The position numbers and the translations under genes are program-made. A stretch of DNA of 64,000 nt from contig CM060687.1 of the NCBI GenBank assembly GCA_030686995.1, positions 172,031,090-172,095,089 on the forward strand. The letters are read 5' to 3'. Shown in pieces: positions 1 to 14,070 of this stretch (the first letter of the stretch is position 1; every line of letters begins with the position of its first letter). Source of the DNA: Artemisia argyi (taxonomy: Eukaryota > Streptophyta > Magnoliopsida > Asterales > Asteraceae). The notes under the pieces were generated by a model, which did no database searches, was not told the DNA's origin, and was given only the letters and a program-made list of their open reading frames with translations.

Positions 1-1283
1 CTGTTTTCTTTTGCAACTTGTGACTTCTTTTGCTAGTCCCAGCTACCATTTTCCTTAAAAACTAAACTAATTTTGGAATATAATAATGCAATTTCAAATT
101 AATACCATTTCTAAACATGATTTCATGCTATATAACCCTTTACACCTTCATCCACACTCCATTATCATCATTAACCTCAACCAATTCATCATGTCATCAC
201 CAAAAACCACCACCTCCAACAAAGCCAAGAAACAAAAACTTGTTATCATCCCACCAAAACAACTCTTTATTGATCTCACTAATGAAGACAATACCACTCC
301 ATCACCACCACCTCAATGCTCATCTCCTAGTGCTCCAAATGCACCATTCAAAACACCATCAACACATGGAACCTCCACCTCTTCTATACCATCATCATCA
401 TCATCCATTAATGACTACATCAACACTCACCTATCACCTCCACCAAGAATTCCACCACCATCACCTCTTGAAAATGCAACCTTAGACATAACACTTTCAT
501 TGTCACCCATCACACCTCTTGCTGCACAATTTTCACCATCACCACTTAATCCACCAAATTACAATCCCATCCCATGGAGCTTACTTGAAGCCCATGGTGA
601 TACTTGCCTTTGTTGCATCCATAACCGAACCATCATCTTTTGATTAAGAGATGAAATCCACTACATGTTTTCATACCTTGAAAGCTTGTTCCCTCAACCT
701 CAATCAACAACATCCACACCTCTACCACCAACATCAACCACACCTCCACCTCCATCAAACACACCTCCATCAACTCCATCATCTCCACCTACAACTTTGC
801 TCCTCCCAAACTAAGCATGGATCATGGTTGGAAAATAAAATTTATTTTAACCATTTTGATGAACAAGCTCTAGGAAAAACATTTCTATTAGAGTTTTGGT
901 TGATTGTAAGCCCTTAAGGCTTTAGTTTATTAGTTGAATTATTCATGCATCTTGGATGCATGTTGCTTGTATTTTCATCCATATTAATGAAGTGTTTCCT
1001 TCCATGCTTAGATTGCTTTTTCTTTTCTTTTCATATATATAATTGTTGCATGCATATATATTGTATGTTCTAAATATTTTTGCAAGCATTCCATATCTCG
1101 ACTTGTCTTGTAACCTTAAAACGAGGGGAAGTACACATCAAGGGGAGCTCATCCAACTTCGGGACAACCTTTTTGATGTTTACAAAAAGGGGGAGAAGTG
1201 ATATAAACTCACTAAATACTTGCATGTATAATAATTTTTGATTTAATGAGTTTAGATTTTGTAATCATCAAAAAGCGGGAGAT
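1..1283 (+). mobile_element. 3' internal region of a SIRE-like Copia retrotransposon (5' part outside the window)
   Basis: The region runs into a polypurine-type tract (two AAAAAG(G/C)GGGAGA-like stretches near 1184-1197 and 1271-1282) immediately before an LTR starting TGTTGATATAAA. That arrangement is typical of the SIRE/Maximus group of Copia elements, which also carry an extra ORF between pol and the 3' LTR. No reverse transcriptase or integrase motif is visible here; those would lie upstream of base 1. The lineage is inferred from PPT and LTR style, not from pol sequence. Confidence 0.65.
191..814 (+). pseudogene. Proline/serine-rich late ORF of the Copia element, broken by an in-frame TGA
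   Basis: One reading frame runs from an ATG at 191 (an upstream in-frame ATG lies at 86) to TAA at 812-814, interrupted only by TGA at 641-643. Both sides of the stop read as the same low-complexity protein. First comes a short basic start, then FIDLTNED, then a long Pro/Ser/Thr-rich stretch with poly-Ser, then a CLCCIHN cysteine motif, and after the stop a second Pro-Thr-rich tail. A glycine codon GGA changed to TGA would explain the break. The protein has no domain I recognise. Its place just before the PPT suggests the accessory ORF of SIRE-like elements. The ORF is short of methionines and very biased in composition, so a chance ORF in a biased sequence cannot be excluded, but the shared bias across the stop argues against it. 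Confidence 0.55.
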
Positions 1284-2536
1284 TGTTGATATAAATAATG
1301 CGTAAAAACGTTATTAATATTTTTCGATATCCCTATGTTTTGACGATCACAAAATATAAAATCATTAAATGTAAAATCATTACGTAAATAAGTATTAAGT
1401 GACAAAATATCATTTTATCCAACTAATTCACTTAAGGTATGAATAAACAAGTGCCTAATACATTTTATGATCAAAGGAAGGTTTATTTACTAATTACAAA
1501 TTATATAAAATGATATAAACATTTTATATATTTAAGAAAAACACTTTTGGTAATTAAAGGAAAATATTTATTTCATAATAAATATATGAATTCAAATTTT
1601 TAACCAAATTCAGTTAAATTTTCACCAAATAAACTTTTTCCAGAAAAAGACAAAGAATCTGGCCATTTCACATGGGCGGCCCCCTTAATTTTAAGGGGGC
1701 CGGCACACAATTAAGGGGGCCGGCATACGCTCCTGTGTCAGATTTCTTTGCCTATAAATACTGGTTCAAATCTGAATTTTTTTCTCACCTTTTGCACTAA
1801 AACTTTCTGTTCTAATTCACTCAAATCATCTTCCTAAATCCTTTGATCATAAACACATTAGTTCTTGTTTTCAAGTGATTCTATCCATCCTTATTCAAAG
1901 TGCAAGAGAAAAATACTCCTTTCATCTCAAACCAAGAAGTGTTGAAGATTAGTAGTGTAGCTTGTATTTATTGTATAGTTGTGTAGTGATTGTAATTGAT
2001 AGATCTAGGTGGGTTAGTTATTGTGAATTGAAGTAGTGAAGAAATAGTTGTGGTGTGAAGAAGAAGTTGTGAAGGTGTGAGAAGTAGTGTAGTAGTAGTG
2101 TTGTGTACAAGTTGTGAAGAAGGCGTGTAGTGGTGTGAGATTGGTTCTAGCTACTATTAGGACTCGACATTTAGCTTAGTGTCGTTAATTGGTGTAAGCG
2201 AAAGTTGTGTAAGGTTTCTCCGCCAAAAAGGAAGTTTGTTGACATAGTGAAGAAAACTCTCGAGTAGGTGACTCGAGGAGTGGAGTAGGGCGAAGAGGTG
2301 CTTCGTAGCCGAACCACTATAAATATCGTGTGTTGTGGTTTGATCTCTCTATCTCTATCTCTATCTTTTCATTACTTTCATATTTACGTTATCATTATTT
2401 AGTTAGTTAGATTAAATTGTTTGAGTTGTGCAAGTGTTGATATTCACATAAATAAGAATCGAAGTTTTTATCAAACAAAGTTTTTAAAATATAAATTGAC
2501 GTAAAACTATTCAACCCCCCCTTCTAGTTTTCCACA
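1284..2536 (+). repeat. 3' LTR of the SIRE-like Copia element
   Basis: Starts TGTTGATATAAATAATGCG directly after the polypurine tract and ends ...TTCTAGTTTTCCACA, giving TG...CA ends and 1253 bp. A TATA-like CCTATAAATA at about 1752 fits a promoter inside the LTR. What follows (GTTTACAAAC) is not a tRNA primer site, so this is a 3' LTR. The matching 5' LTR and target duplication lie outside the window and could not be tested. Confidence 0.7.
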
Positions 2537-2623
2537 GTTTACAAACTTAAACTACCATCTTCTTCTGTGAAGCAAGTAAAACCGCAATAAACGCCTAGTT
2601 CTGGACTCATATGGCTCGGTTGT

Positions 2624-3295
2624 TTAGCCTGATTTTTTTGGTTGATTATGCTCGGGTAATTTGAGGACACCTTCTTTAAGTAAAGGCTGCAATTCTTTCT
2701 TTGCTAACTTAAGCACCTTAGGATTGGTGGTTTCCATGTATGCACATACTACCTTGGCACTGTAAAACAGTTTTGTGGTAACAGTCAGTTTACATATTAT
2801 GGCTCTTCTTAGAGGTGAAGACATGGTAGGTTTGGGTAACGGGTCAACAATTAGTGTGTGGGTTAGATTGAAATGAAAGTAAACATATTTGTTTGAATAA
2901 CAAACTTAAAACATGATTACTTTTTCATTGAACACAAATCTTTTTGGCTTTTTATTTCAGTTATAACCGATGGAATCGGCCATTAAAATACATCAGAAAG
3001 AGAAAAAAATATAAAGGCTCTAAGAAAAATCAATATAGTTAAGTTACCTCTGACCTTGGGCCCATGTCTTACACTTCCCTTTGAAAGCTTTCTCCCATAA
3101 ATTAGATGCAAAGAAAGGTGATTCAAGTATTAATTTTCTTATTGTCCTGCTTGAATGGAAGTTTTCTAGAAGATGTTCCTCTTCTTCCTCTTCTGATTTA
3201 GCGGTTGCTACGACAGATGCTATAGCTTCATGTAAAGAAGCCAACTTTTCATCCAAATGTGGGCTAAGAATGTTGTATGCACCCCCTGAAGCAAC
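2624..3295 (-). pseudogene. 3' fragment (last two exons) of a pumilio homolog 24-type gene
   Basis: Two exons join in phase on the minus strand: 3295-3048 (acceptor TGTAG before VASGGAYNILSPHLDEKL; donor AG/GTAACT) and 2759-2624 (acceptor TTTTACAG; stop TAA). The product contains EEHLLENFHSSRTIRKLILES, LWEKAFKGKCKTWAQGQ, then SAKVV and LAKKELQPLLKEGVLKLPE. I recognise this from memory as the C-terminal region of the nucleolar PUF protein APUM24/PUF6, which acts in rRNA processing. No earlier exon is seen up to 3900, so the N-terminal PUF repeats are missing and the copy should be non-functional. The intron (2760-3047) is kept, so this is a DNA-level duplication and not a retrocopy. A second partial copy lies at 9762-10148. 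Confidence 0.7.
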
Positions 3296-3297
3296 CT

Positions 3298-3962
3298 ACA
3301 TTCAAACCACGTTGATACAATCACATATGGCATGAAAGAAAAATTGTCAACAGATATATATATCATATATGCAAATAAGCACATACATTTCTTTTTTTTT
3401 TATACATTTCCATGATTTGATCTAAGCAATTCCTCGGAACTCTCAGTACATGCATTAACGAGACTATAAATAAGCAAATCTAAACATTGATTGTGTGAGT
3501 TGTTTGTTTCAAACTGTCAAAATTGGATAATAAAAAACATATTATTTACAAAAGATTTGTCTTTTTGAGAAATAGGAGTAGATGTTTGTCAAATCAGATT
3601 TAATAAAGATGTAATACGTAAACTTTAGTTTATCCTTGAATAACATCCTAATCCCGATTTCGGCACTTTTGCCCTTCATTTTCTTGGAACATTGTCAAAC
3701 AATTCAAAATCTTAATAAAAAAATTGAAAATCTTGTATCATAATGTGCCACCACAAAAACATGCAACGATGCATATACACATGGATGGACCCACGTGTAT
3801 GTCGGGTGTGGCTTGGGCTACACCCTATTTTAGGTCACGAAGTGCAAAAAGATTTCAAAACTTTCATTTCTTACGGTGTAACTTTAGTTAGCACAGTATT
3901 TCTTTTTGCAACACCCTATTAAATATCCTTCAGTATCCTGGGTCCGTCCCTGCACATACAAC
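3298..3962. other. Gene-free stretch with a possible small degraded element near its end
   Basis: AT-rich, no convincing coding sequence on either strand. From about 3780 to 3952 the sequence starts GGATGGACCCA and ends TGGGTCCGTCCCTG, an inverted pair that suggests a small non-autonomous DNA element. I could not define its target duplication. Confidence 0.3.
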
Positions 3963-4197
3963 AGGCTGAGCATTATAGACCGTGGACCGGACCGAACTTA
4001 TTTCGGTCCGATCCTCAGTCCACCCTTTTTCTCATTTTCGGTCCTCAGTCCGGTTCGGTCTTACGCAGAACCTACTATTATGCTTAGCTGGATCGGATCG
4101 TCATGGTAATGGACCGAACATTTCGGTCCAGTTCTTGGTCCGGACTTTTTGACCAAATAGGTTTTCGGTCCGGTCCGGTTTCAAACCATGATCAGCC
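3963..4197. repeat. MITE-like element rich in GGACCG/CGGTCC motifs
   Basis: The left end GGCTGAGCATTATAGACC followed by GGACCGGACCG resembles the reverse complement of the right end (CGGTCCGGTCCGG ... CATGATCAGCCC), giving imperfect terminal inverted repeats of about 30 bp. Inside are about ten short copies of CGGTCC or GGACCG in both orientations, the subterminal-repeat style of non-autonomous hAT-type elements. Superfamily and target duplication are not established. Confidence 0.4.
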
Positions 4198-4265
4198 CAC
4201 GTAACATACTTGATGACTATGGTTCGCATGTAGTTCATCCATTGATTTACAAACGTTTAATGATA

Positions 4266-5329
4266 CACTTGGCGCAAAAATTATAATCCTTCAAAAAACA
4301 TAAAATATGAAGTAAGGTTATTATAACACAAAAAATTATATGGTTACACCCAATTCATTTAGGCATCACAATGGACATGTCCCATTTGATCCTTCTATAT
4401 TCAGAGACTATATACCAGCTATCAAAAACAATAAAGACAACTGATTCAATTCACCATTCATCTAGTCTAGTGATCTTAGCAGTTTACTAAAAACACCAGC
4501 CCTAGGCAACCATGGAGAAACCACATACCTTGACTACATTTCCTACTTACAAACACCCTACCTAACTGTTCCAGAAGCCATAGAAACAGTTAGAGGCTCT
4601 TGTAGAAGGCTTCACCAAGCTGTGAGTAAAACTCCTGTTCCATTAGGGATCCACAGCCATGGAGTTACATTTCCACAAATGGCATCACTCACATGACTGG
4701 ACTTACCCAAGGATACATCCCACCTAGATTACATTTCCCATTTTTATGACCTTCTCAATTCCAATGCAGCTGCCACCTCACATTAGAACTAGAAAATCAC
4801 ACAAATAGGCATCATCTGGTTGGAACTCCACCATATTGCAGGCAACCTACTTTATGACCTCAAGTGGGCCTTTAACTATGTAGTTTACCAGCCCTATAAT
4901 CAGTTATCTCCATCATCCACTGAGTTATAAGATTGGGCTTTCATAAAAAGGTTCTCAAGGCCAAGATACAAGGCCCTCTGCATGCCCAAATAACTATCAA
5001 AATCACTTCAATCCATGTCATTCAGGACTAGCTAACTCCAGTGTAGAGTTTAGCTAGTAGTTGTGCAACAACAGTATATCCAACCACCCCTAATAGCTTT
5101 ACTGTTACATTCAAACTTTCTTCACAACTATATTCATCTCCACATTCCACTCTTTAGCGACATATAGGAAAATGAGTGGACTTTTTAACTTTCAAACAAA
5201 GTAGCTGAAGCTTGATTTTCTCCTCAATAACCTTCCTCAAGATTTGTGGTTCCAATTCCTCACCAGTGAAAATTCTATTATGCCTCTCCTTCCATACATA
5301 GTAGACAGCAGTGGATAACCTTGCGAAAC
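4266..5329 (-). mobile_element. 5'-truncated LINE retrotransposon with 19-bp target-site duplication
   Basis: On the minus strand the segment 5329-5155 reads SFARLSTAVYYVWKERHNRI and onward to a stop. This is the C-terminal tail of LINE ORF2 (the zf-RVT region after reverse transcriptase, usual form YxxWKERNxRIF). About 860 bp of 3' UTR-like sequence follows down to ~4290. The insert is flanked by TTACAAACGTTTAATGATA at 4247-4265 and again at 5330-5348, a perfect 19-bp duplication typical of target-primed reverse transcription. Only the last ~60 codons of ORF2 remain. A clean poly(A) is not obvious at the low-coordinate end. At the 5' junction AACCTTGCGAAACT occurs on both sides of the TSD copy, suggesting template switching. 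Confidence 0.7.
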
Positions 5330-5348
5330 TTACAAACGTTTAATGATA

Positions 5349-5925
5349 ACCTTGCGAAACTTTTTGGATTTGGTTGTGTAAAATGAGGGAGGCGGTGGAA
5401 GTTATGGTAAGAATACCGGATCTTATCCAAAATGAAAGTCACGTTTTTCTTCAGACCGAAGATATCAAATGGCGAAGGTAGTAGAATTTGGTCTCTTCTT
5501 GGGCCAACTATCAAGAGTTATTAGACTATGTCTTGCCACGAAGCCCGAGTGAATATTTTAATAGTCCCTCGGCTAATGATATATACATATAATCGACTAT
5601 ATATGGTTCGCATATAGTTCATCTATTGATTTACCTATTGTGGATATTTAATTGAAAGCTAATTACATAGTATAAACTGTTGGGATTTTAAGATAAGTTT
5701 GGTAAGTTTTGAAACAGTTGAAGCATAATGTACAAATTCTCTCACTTAAACTGTATGATGTTGTTTGTCTGGTATTAATTACTCTGGCAACTTGTCATGC
5801 ATGTGGCTATTGAACCAGCCACGATAACCTCAGCTTTGTGGCATTACAAAAAAGACTTGTTGACCCCAACATACGGTAGGTGATAATAACACTTTGATTC
5901 CGTTCTAGAGATTAGATTTAAAAAA
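5349..5925. other. Upstream region of the receptor-kinase gene, no gene
   Basis: No coding sequence is supported. The segment 5595-5635 (GGTTCGCATATAGTTCATCT) repeats a stretch at 4219-4250 next to the LINE target site, so the LINE went into one copy of a local direct repeat. Any promoter of the kinase gene at 5926 should lie here, but I see no TATA box I would commit to. Confidence 0.4.
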
Positions 5926-9211
<3,286 letters not shown>

Positions 9212-9595
9212 AAAGCACTTATGACACTTCCATTATAGCGTGTTTATGTTCCTTTTCTTCTTACCTTCATGTACAAGCTAATAAATATAGAAATAGATCA
9301 AAGTTACTTTAAAGTTACCTAGCTGGTTTAAAGTGGGATAATGTGACGTGTATCCACTAGATAATCAGTTTCGCCTACCAATCTCTGTTGTTTCCCAGAG
9401 AAAAAAGGGGACTTAATTGCTAGCATTCAAAGAATTATGCAAGACGTAGGGACGGAGCCAGAATTTGTAATAAACGGGAATTGCGTCCTAGATTAAATGT
9501 CAACCTCTCTTTTGACTTATCCTGAAATAAGCGTCTACTTCTATGTTTCGAACAATCAAAACGTTTTTCAAAAAAAAATAATAAAAAATAATAAA

Positions 9596-9669
<74 letters not shown>

Positions 9670-9761
9670 ATAGAATACAGTTGCTAGTCTATGAGTACAA
9701 CAACAATACCCAATACCACCAAAGCGAGGTAACTTGTCTAAACCAATAAAGGCTGATTTTT
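9212..9761. other. 3' flank of the kinase gene with a long (TA)n microsatellite
   Basis: No gene. A TA dinucleotide run spans about 9599-9665. The stretch 9448-9560 (starting GTAGGGACGGAGCC) has the look of a small degraded transposable element, but its ends are not clear. Confidence 0.5.
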
Positions 9762-10148
9762 TTAGCCTGATTTTTTTGGTTGATTATGCTCGGGTAACTT
9801 GAGGACACCTTCTTTCAATAAAGGCTGCAATTCTTTCTTTGCTAACTTAAGCACCTTAGGATTGGTGGTTTCCAAGTATGCACATACTACTTGGCACTGT
9901 AAAACAGTTTTGCAGTAACAGTCAGTTTACATATTATGGCTCTCCTTAGAGGTGAAGACATGGTAGGTTTGGGTCAGATTGAAATGAAAGTAAACACATT
10001 TGTTTGAATAACAAACTTAAAACATGATTACTTTTTCATTGACCACAAATCTTTTTGACTTTTTGTTCAATTATAACCGATGGAATTGACCATTACGATA
10101 CATCAATCAGAAACAGAGAAAAAGTATAAAGGCTCTACGAAAAATCAA
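9762..10148 (-). pseudogene. Second partial copy of the pumilio-24-type last exon
   Basis: 9762-10148 aligns by eye with 2624-3032 at high identity. It covers the last exon (9896-9762, stop TAA) plus most of the preceding intron, then breaks off before the penultimate exon. The exon is 135 bp against 136 bp in the first copy: ACTACTTGG replaces ACTACCTTGG, a one-base loss that shifts the frame just after the acceptor. Both copies lie in the same orientation on either side of the kinase pseudogene, as expected after tandem duplication of a kinase-plus-fragment unit. Confidence 0.8.
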
Positions 10149-10794
10149 CTCCAGATAAACAGCATTTCTTTCGTCTTGTGAACAATACTTAGCACAAGTC
10201 TAAAGCAGAAAAAAGGTTATATTAGTACATGTGTAAAAGATAAGCACGTCAAAAGGCTAAACACAATAAATCTTTTTTATTAAAACCTGAAGCACACGGC
10301 AAGAAACATGGCAGCCAGCAACCTTAAAACTTGTTAACGAAGATTAAAACTTTAATTAAGACATGTGCCTCACGTAAAACGTGCATCAATATACATACTT
10401 GGATCTATATATCTTCCTTTCCGATATTGCGACGCGTCATCTTTTCCCAAAGGGGCTCAAGGGGTGTGCAAGTGGTGTTATCGCATCGGACCTACACTTA
10501 AAAGGGCCATATTTTTCTTAGTCTTGTTTATAAATACGTTAGATATTAAACATATATGATGCGTATAATTTAAGTTTACCTGCAATTTATCTTTAATCTA
10601 CAAATGTAACGGGCATCTTTTCTGTTATTGCCTAGAGTCACCAAAAACCATAGGACGGCCTTGTCTTTTCCCATAGTAAAATACTCATGGTGATAATTAA
10701 TATTGCTCATTTCAAATAAGTTTGAATATAGGAAAAGAAAGAAATGCAATTAATAAATTTGAATGTATGTCAATATAAGGCTATTGAAGACTAA
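10149..10794. other. Gene-free AT-rich stretch
   Basis: Only short chance ORFs; nothing recognised on either strand. Confidence 0.5.
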
Positions 10795-11371
10795 GGGCTC
10801 ATTTGGTTTAAGCCTTTTAGATTTAAGGAACGGTTTGATTCTATAAGTTAATTGTTTTGTTCAAGTTTTTAGAATTGAAGTGAATCCGGTAATGATAAAT
10901 TGATTCATGACACATGAGGTATCTTTGGCAAATTCAAACTTATAATTGACCTCATATTTATATCTTCACTCACAATCTATACATAAATTAATTACTCCCT
11001 CCGTCCCATAATAATTGTCACTTTGACTTTTTTGAGTCTTTCTGGTTCAACTTTGACCATTAATATTTTTATTTGTGTTATAAAATACTTAATGAAAATT
11101 ATACCAAATGAAAATATGTTTAAAACCCAATTTATTCATATATTTTTCATCAAGTATTTTATAACACAAATAAAGTCAAAGTGGACAATTATTATGGGAC
11201 AGAAGTAGTATTAAAAAATAAAACTACCTCACTTTCTTTCCAATAAATTATATATCAACTATTAAAATAAATATTTTAATAAAATATTATTTTGTTCTCT
11301 TACCTCATTTTCTTTTATTTTAAACCAAACTCAAATCCAATTTCCAATCCTTTTACAAACCAAACGGGCTC
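10795..11371. mobile_element. Harbinger/Tourist-type MITE
   Basis: The left end GGGCTCATTTGGTTT and the reverse complement of the right end (GAGCCCGTTTGGTTT) form imperfect inverted repeats. TAA flanks both sides (10792-10794 and 11372-11374), the target duplication of PIF/Harbinger elements. No coding capacity. It contains the younger insertion at 10995-11208. Confidence 0.65.
10995..11208. mobile_element. Stowaway-type MITE nested in the Harbinger MITE
   Basis: Ends CTCCCTCCGTCCCATAATAA and (reverse complement) CTACTTCTGTCCCATAATAA, target duplication TA on each side, 214 bp. These are the hallmarks of Tc1/mariner-related Stowaway MITEs. Nearly the whole element can fold back, with TTTGTGTTATAAAATACTT on one arm pairing to AAGTATTTTATAACACAAA on the other. 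Confidence 0.9.
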
Positions 11372-11528
11372 TAATAAAGTTAATAAGTAATGGTTGACAT
11401 TTATGTTAAAACACTCATAGTTGGTGATGACTAGTGCTTGTATAATGTATTTAGTGTTTATTTAGTAAATAAACGCCAAATACATTATACAAGTACTAGT
11501 AAAACTTTTACTTTTTTTATTGAAAAAA

Positions 11529-11698
11529 GGGTAAATTGCAAAAATGGTCCTTAACGTTTTACAAAATTGCAAAAACGGGACCGAGACAAAAAGTAGCGCA
11601 AAAAAGACACCCACGTTCCACATTTTCGCAAAATCGCCACCGAGAGGCCTTTTCCATTAACATCCGTTAGTTTTCCCGTCAGTCAAGGGTATAATCGT
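11529..11698. repeat. Left terminal inverted repeat of the MULE
   Basis: About 170 bp matching the reverse complement of 18845-19013 with roughly a dozen differences by eye. Similarity stops after AAGGGTATAATCG. The repeat contains the phrase ATGGTCCTTAACG and ends in a stretch reading CATCCGTTAGTTTTCCC. Confidence 0.93.
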
Positions 11699-11940
11699 CA
11701 TTTCACTCGCTTCCCGCCTTTGACTACCCCAACTTTATTTCAATGACCAAATTTGCAAAGTTATAAAACTTAATTTTGGAGGCACACTTGGCGATTAACC
11801 TTTCTCTCTTTTTTTGTGTAACTCGGCAACCCAAGCGATTGCATAGGACTATAAAGTTCATGTTTATCCCGCTTATTCAACCATAACACACACAATCCCA
11901 ACGATCAAAACAACCGACGAATGCAAACAATGGAAAAGGG

Positions 11941-12336
11941 AAGAGTATCTACATTGGTACCGAGGAAGAGGAATTTGATAAAGTTTTAAGAACCTATTAT
12001 CTAAATGATTTACTTCTTGATGCATTTGGCTGAGATCCAATTGATGAGTATGGTTCTTATAGGAAGATACCTAAGGAGTTAAGAGCTAAGATTCTGACCC
12101 ATCTGAGGAAACAAGATGGCTACTATGAAGTGCTTTTGAGTGATGATGAGGAGGAGGAGGAGGAGAAGCAAGAGCTTGTGGATACCGTTTTACCCAAGTT
12201 TGATGAGTTGGAACAGAAGATTTCCAATCGTGAAAAGGTGTTCAAGTATCTAAAGGAGAAGAAGGACAAGAAAGAAAAAGAATTGAAGAAAAAGAAGAAA
12301 AGGGGTAATGCGGAGGGCAGCGGTTCAAACTACTAA
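11941..12336 (+). pseudogene. Small acidic/lysine-rich coiled-coil ORF of the MULE, with one stop
   Basis: One frame is open from about 11905 to TAA at 12334-12336 except for TGA at 12031-12033. Before the stop it reads GTEEEEFDKVLRTYYLNDLL. After it come a structured-looking helix (KIPKELRAKILTHLRKQDGY), an acidic run of Glu, a probable coiled coil, and a Lys-rich tail resembling a nuclear localisation signal. There is no in-frame ATG just upstream, so either a first exon is missing or the gene is decayed. I do not know the family. Its place between the TIR and other element ORFs suggests an accessory MULE protein or a captured host fragment. Confidence 0.45.
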
Positions 12337-12688
12337 ACAAGTGTTTGTTTAGATATCTGTTTGGAAATTTGTAATGGTTGCGAACTCCTATCATCAATGA
12401 AAGTTTTAATGTTTATGTTACTGATATGTTTGTGTTTCGATTTTCATTTCTTTATGTTTGTGTTTCATTTTTAAAATATATGGGTACTTCCTATGCAGAA
12501 AGCATTAGATAGTTGATGTTTTGCATGAAAGTCAAACAGGTGAAAGTCAAACGGGTGAAATTCACTTGGTTTATTGACTACCACTAGTAAGAAGTTAATA
12601 CTCCTTGACCTACCACACAAAATAAAGTAAATTATCCAACCAACTAGTATAGTAAAGTCTCCTGTCCAACTTTATCAAAAACATACAT

Positions 12689-13072
12689 ATGGAAGAATCT
12701 GTAACTCAAAAATTAAAGAGAAAGAAAATGAGTCGTAATAATACACAGGTAGAGGAAGTAAGTGGTTGTGTACTTGGTCTCGGTATCAGAAGTGGGAACA
12801 AAACAGGAGGGGGTGGTGCAAAGATAGAGGTGTTGGACGAAAGATGCTTCATCTGTTGTGGGGATGTTAAGTGTTGGAGGCATAGAGTTGTGATACTTGA
12901 ACAGGCAGGTTGTGCAATGACAGAGGAAGTAAGTGGTGGTGTCATTGGTCTGGGTATTACAAGTAGAAACATAAGTGCAGGGGGTATTGCAGATGCAACT
13001 CAATCAACTGAAGCAAAGAAGAAGAGTAAAAAGAAGCCAAGAAAGTTCATTAAAAACACCACCACAAACTGA
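12689..13072 (+). CDS. 127-aa basic ORF of unknown function inside the MULE
   Basis: Open from ATG at 12689 to TGA at 13070-13072. It has an internal repeat of about 20 residues (EVSGCVLGLGIRSGNK and later EVSGGVIGLGITSRNI), a Cys-rich piece between (CFICCGDVKCWRH) and a Lys-rich tail (KKKSKKKPRK) that could be a nuclear signal. No known domain is recognised. The 3' flank repeats CAAACTGAATCA twice. It could be an accessory MULE ORF or an exon of a longer decayed gene. Confidence 0.4.
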   Translation: MEESVTQKLKRKKMSRNNTQVEEVSGCVLGLGIRSGNKTGGGGAKIEVLDERCFICCGDVKCWRHRVVILEQAGCAMTEEVSGGVIGLGITSRNISAGGIADATQSTEAKKKSKKKPRKFIKNTTTN

Positions 13073-13268
13073 ATCATTATGTTTAGTCTATGTTTCTAGG
13101 ATGTAGTTTTGGGCATGTCCAAACCACAAACTGAATCACTATGTTTAGTCTGTGTTTTAATGTTTCATTAATGTGAGTTTCTTGTTTATGTTTGTGATAC
13201 CTATCAAATACAATAATGAAGTATAAACATATGTGAAGACATTATTCATACAAAATCTGGATCATGAG

Positions 13269-13362
13269 ATCCATTACATTCATTAACCATCACTAATCTC
13301 AAAACAACCAACCCCATCCATTACATTCATTAATCATCACTAATCTCAAAACAACCAACCCC
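13269..13362. repeat. Two tandem copies of a 47-bp unit
   Basis: ATCCATTACATTCATTAA(C/T)C... followed by CAAAACAACCAACCCC, twice in a row with one or two differences. It lies just 3' of the stop codon of the minus-strand ORF at 13364. Confidence 0.85.
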
Positions 13363-13363
13363 C

Positions 13364-13783
13364 TCATGGATATTTCTTCTTTACAACAAACTCAACCTTC
13401 TTAAACATCTTGTCCTTGACTTGCCTGGCTATCTTCAACAGTGCATTCACCCTACGCTTATCAATTGTTTGTAGCCTCCTAAGCTTCTTTGTATTGCTCA
13501 TTGCAATTCTTGCACGTGAATAGTTTCAAAGTCTAACAATCACACCCCCCCTACGTTTGACCCTTTCAGTAATTTTTTTGGACTTGTATTCCAAATCGTG
13601 TGCCTGCTGCAAGTCTTGAAGAATCTCGGTGTGGTAAGGGCCAAGCATTAGTTCAGTTAGCTCATACGAGTTACAGACAACCCTTAGATTAATATCACAT
13701 TGAGAGTTGTTCATGGTTAAGGAAATAGGGAGGTGTGTTTTGCAAGTGAGTGTTTTAAGAGATGCGTATATAGTAGCCTTCAT
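13364..13783 (-). pseudogene. 139-codon basic ORF of the MULE with one in-frame stop
   Basis: From ATG at 13783 the frame is open to TGA at 13526-13528, then continues in the same frame to TGA at 13364-13366. The second half (MSNTKKLRRLQTIDKRRVNA ... FVVKKKYP) is strongly basic and helical like the end of the first half (KSKKITERVKRRGG), so the two probably form one protein of about 139 residues. The function is unknown; a DNA-binding accessory role is a guess from charge only. It is convergent with 12689-13072. Confidence 0.45.
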
Positions 13784-14070
13784 GTGTTTGCCTATAAAAG
13801 GGCTTATAAAAGATTGTCACATACTGTGTAGTCTTCATGTGTGGACAAAAATAAAAGACTTATATGATAGTTGACTTTATGCAATTCAACATTTGCAGTT
13901 TGACTTTTGAAAGTCTAAATGCAATGGGTGCAAACATATTGATGCAAACAAACATAGAATACATCAGAAACATAAACATTTTTGCAAATTTGACTTTTGA
14001 AAGTCCAACTACAATGGGTTCAAACATATTGTTCTAAACCCAATCAAGTTAAACAAAGATTACAAATATA

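Noticed and set aside
3081..3335. Plus-strand ORF of 84 codons with a Ser run
   Set aside because: Antisense shadow of the pumilio-24-type exon (Glu run on the minus strand).
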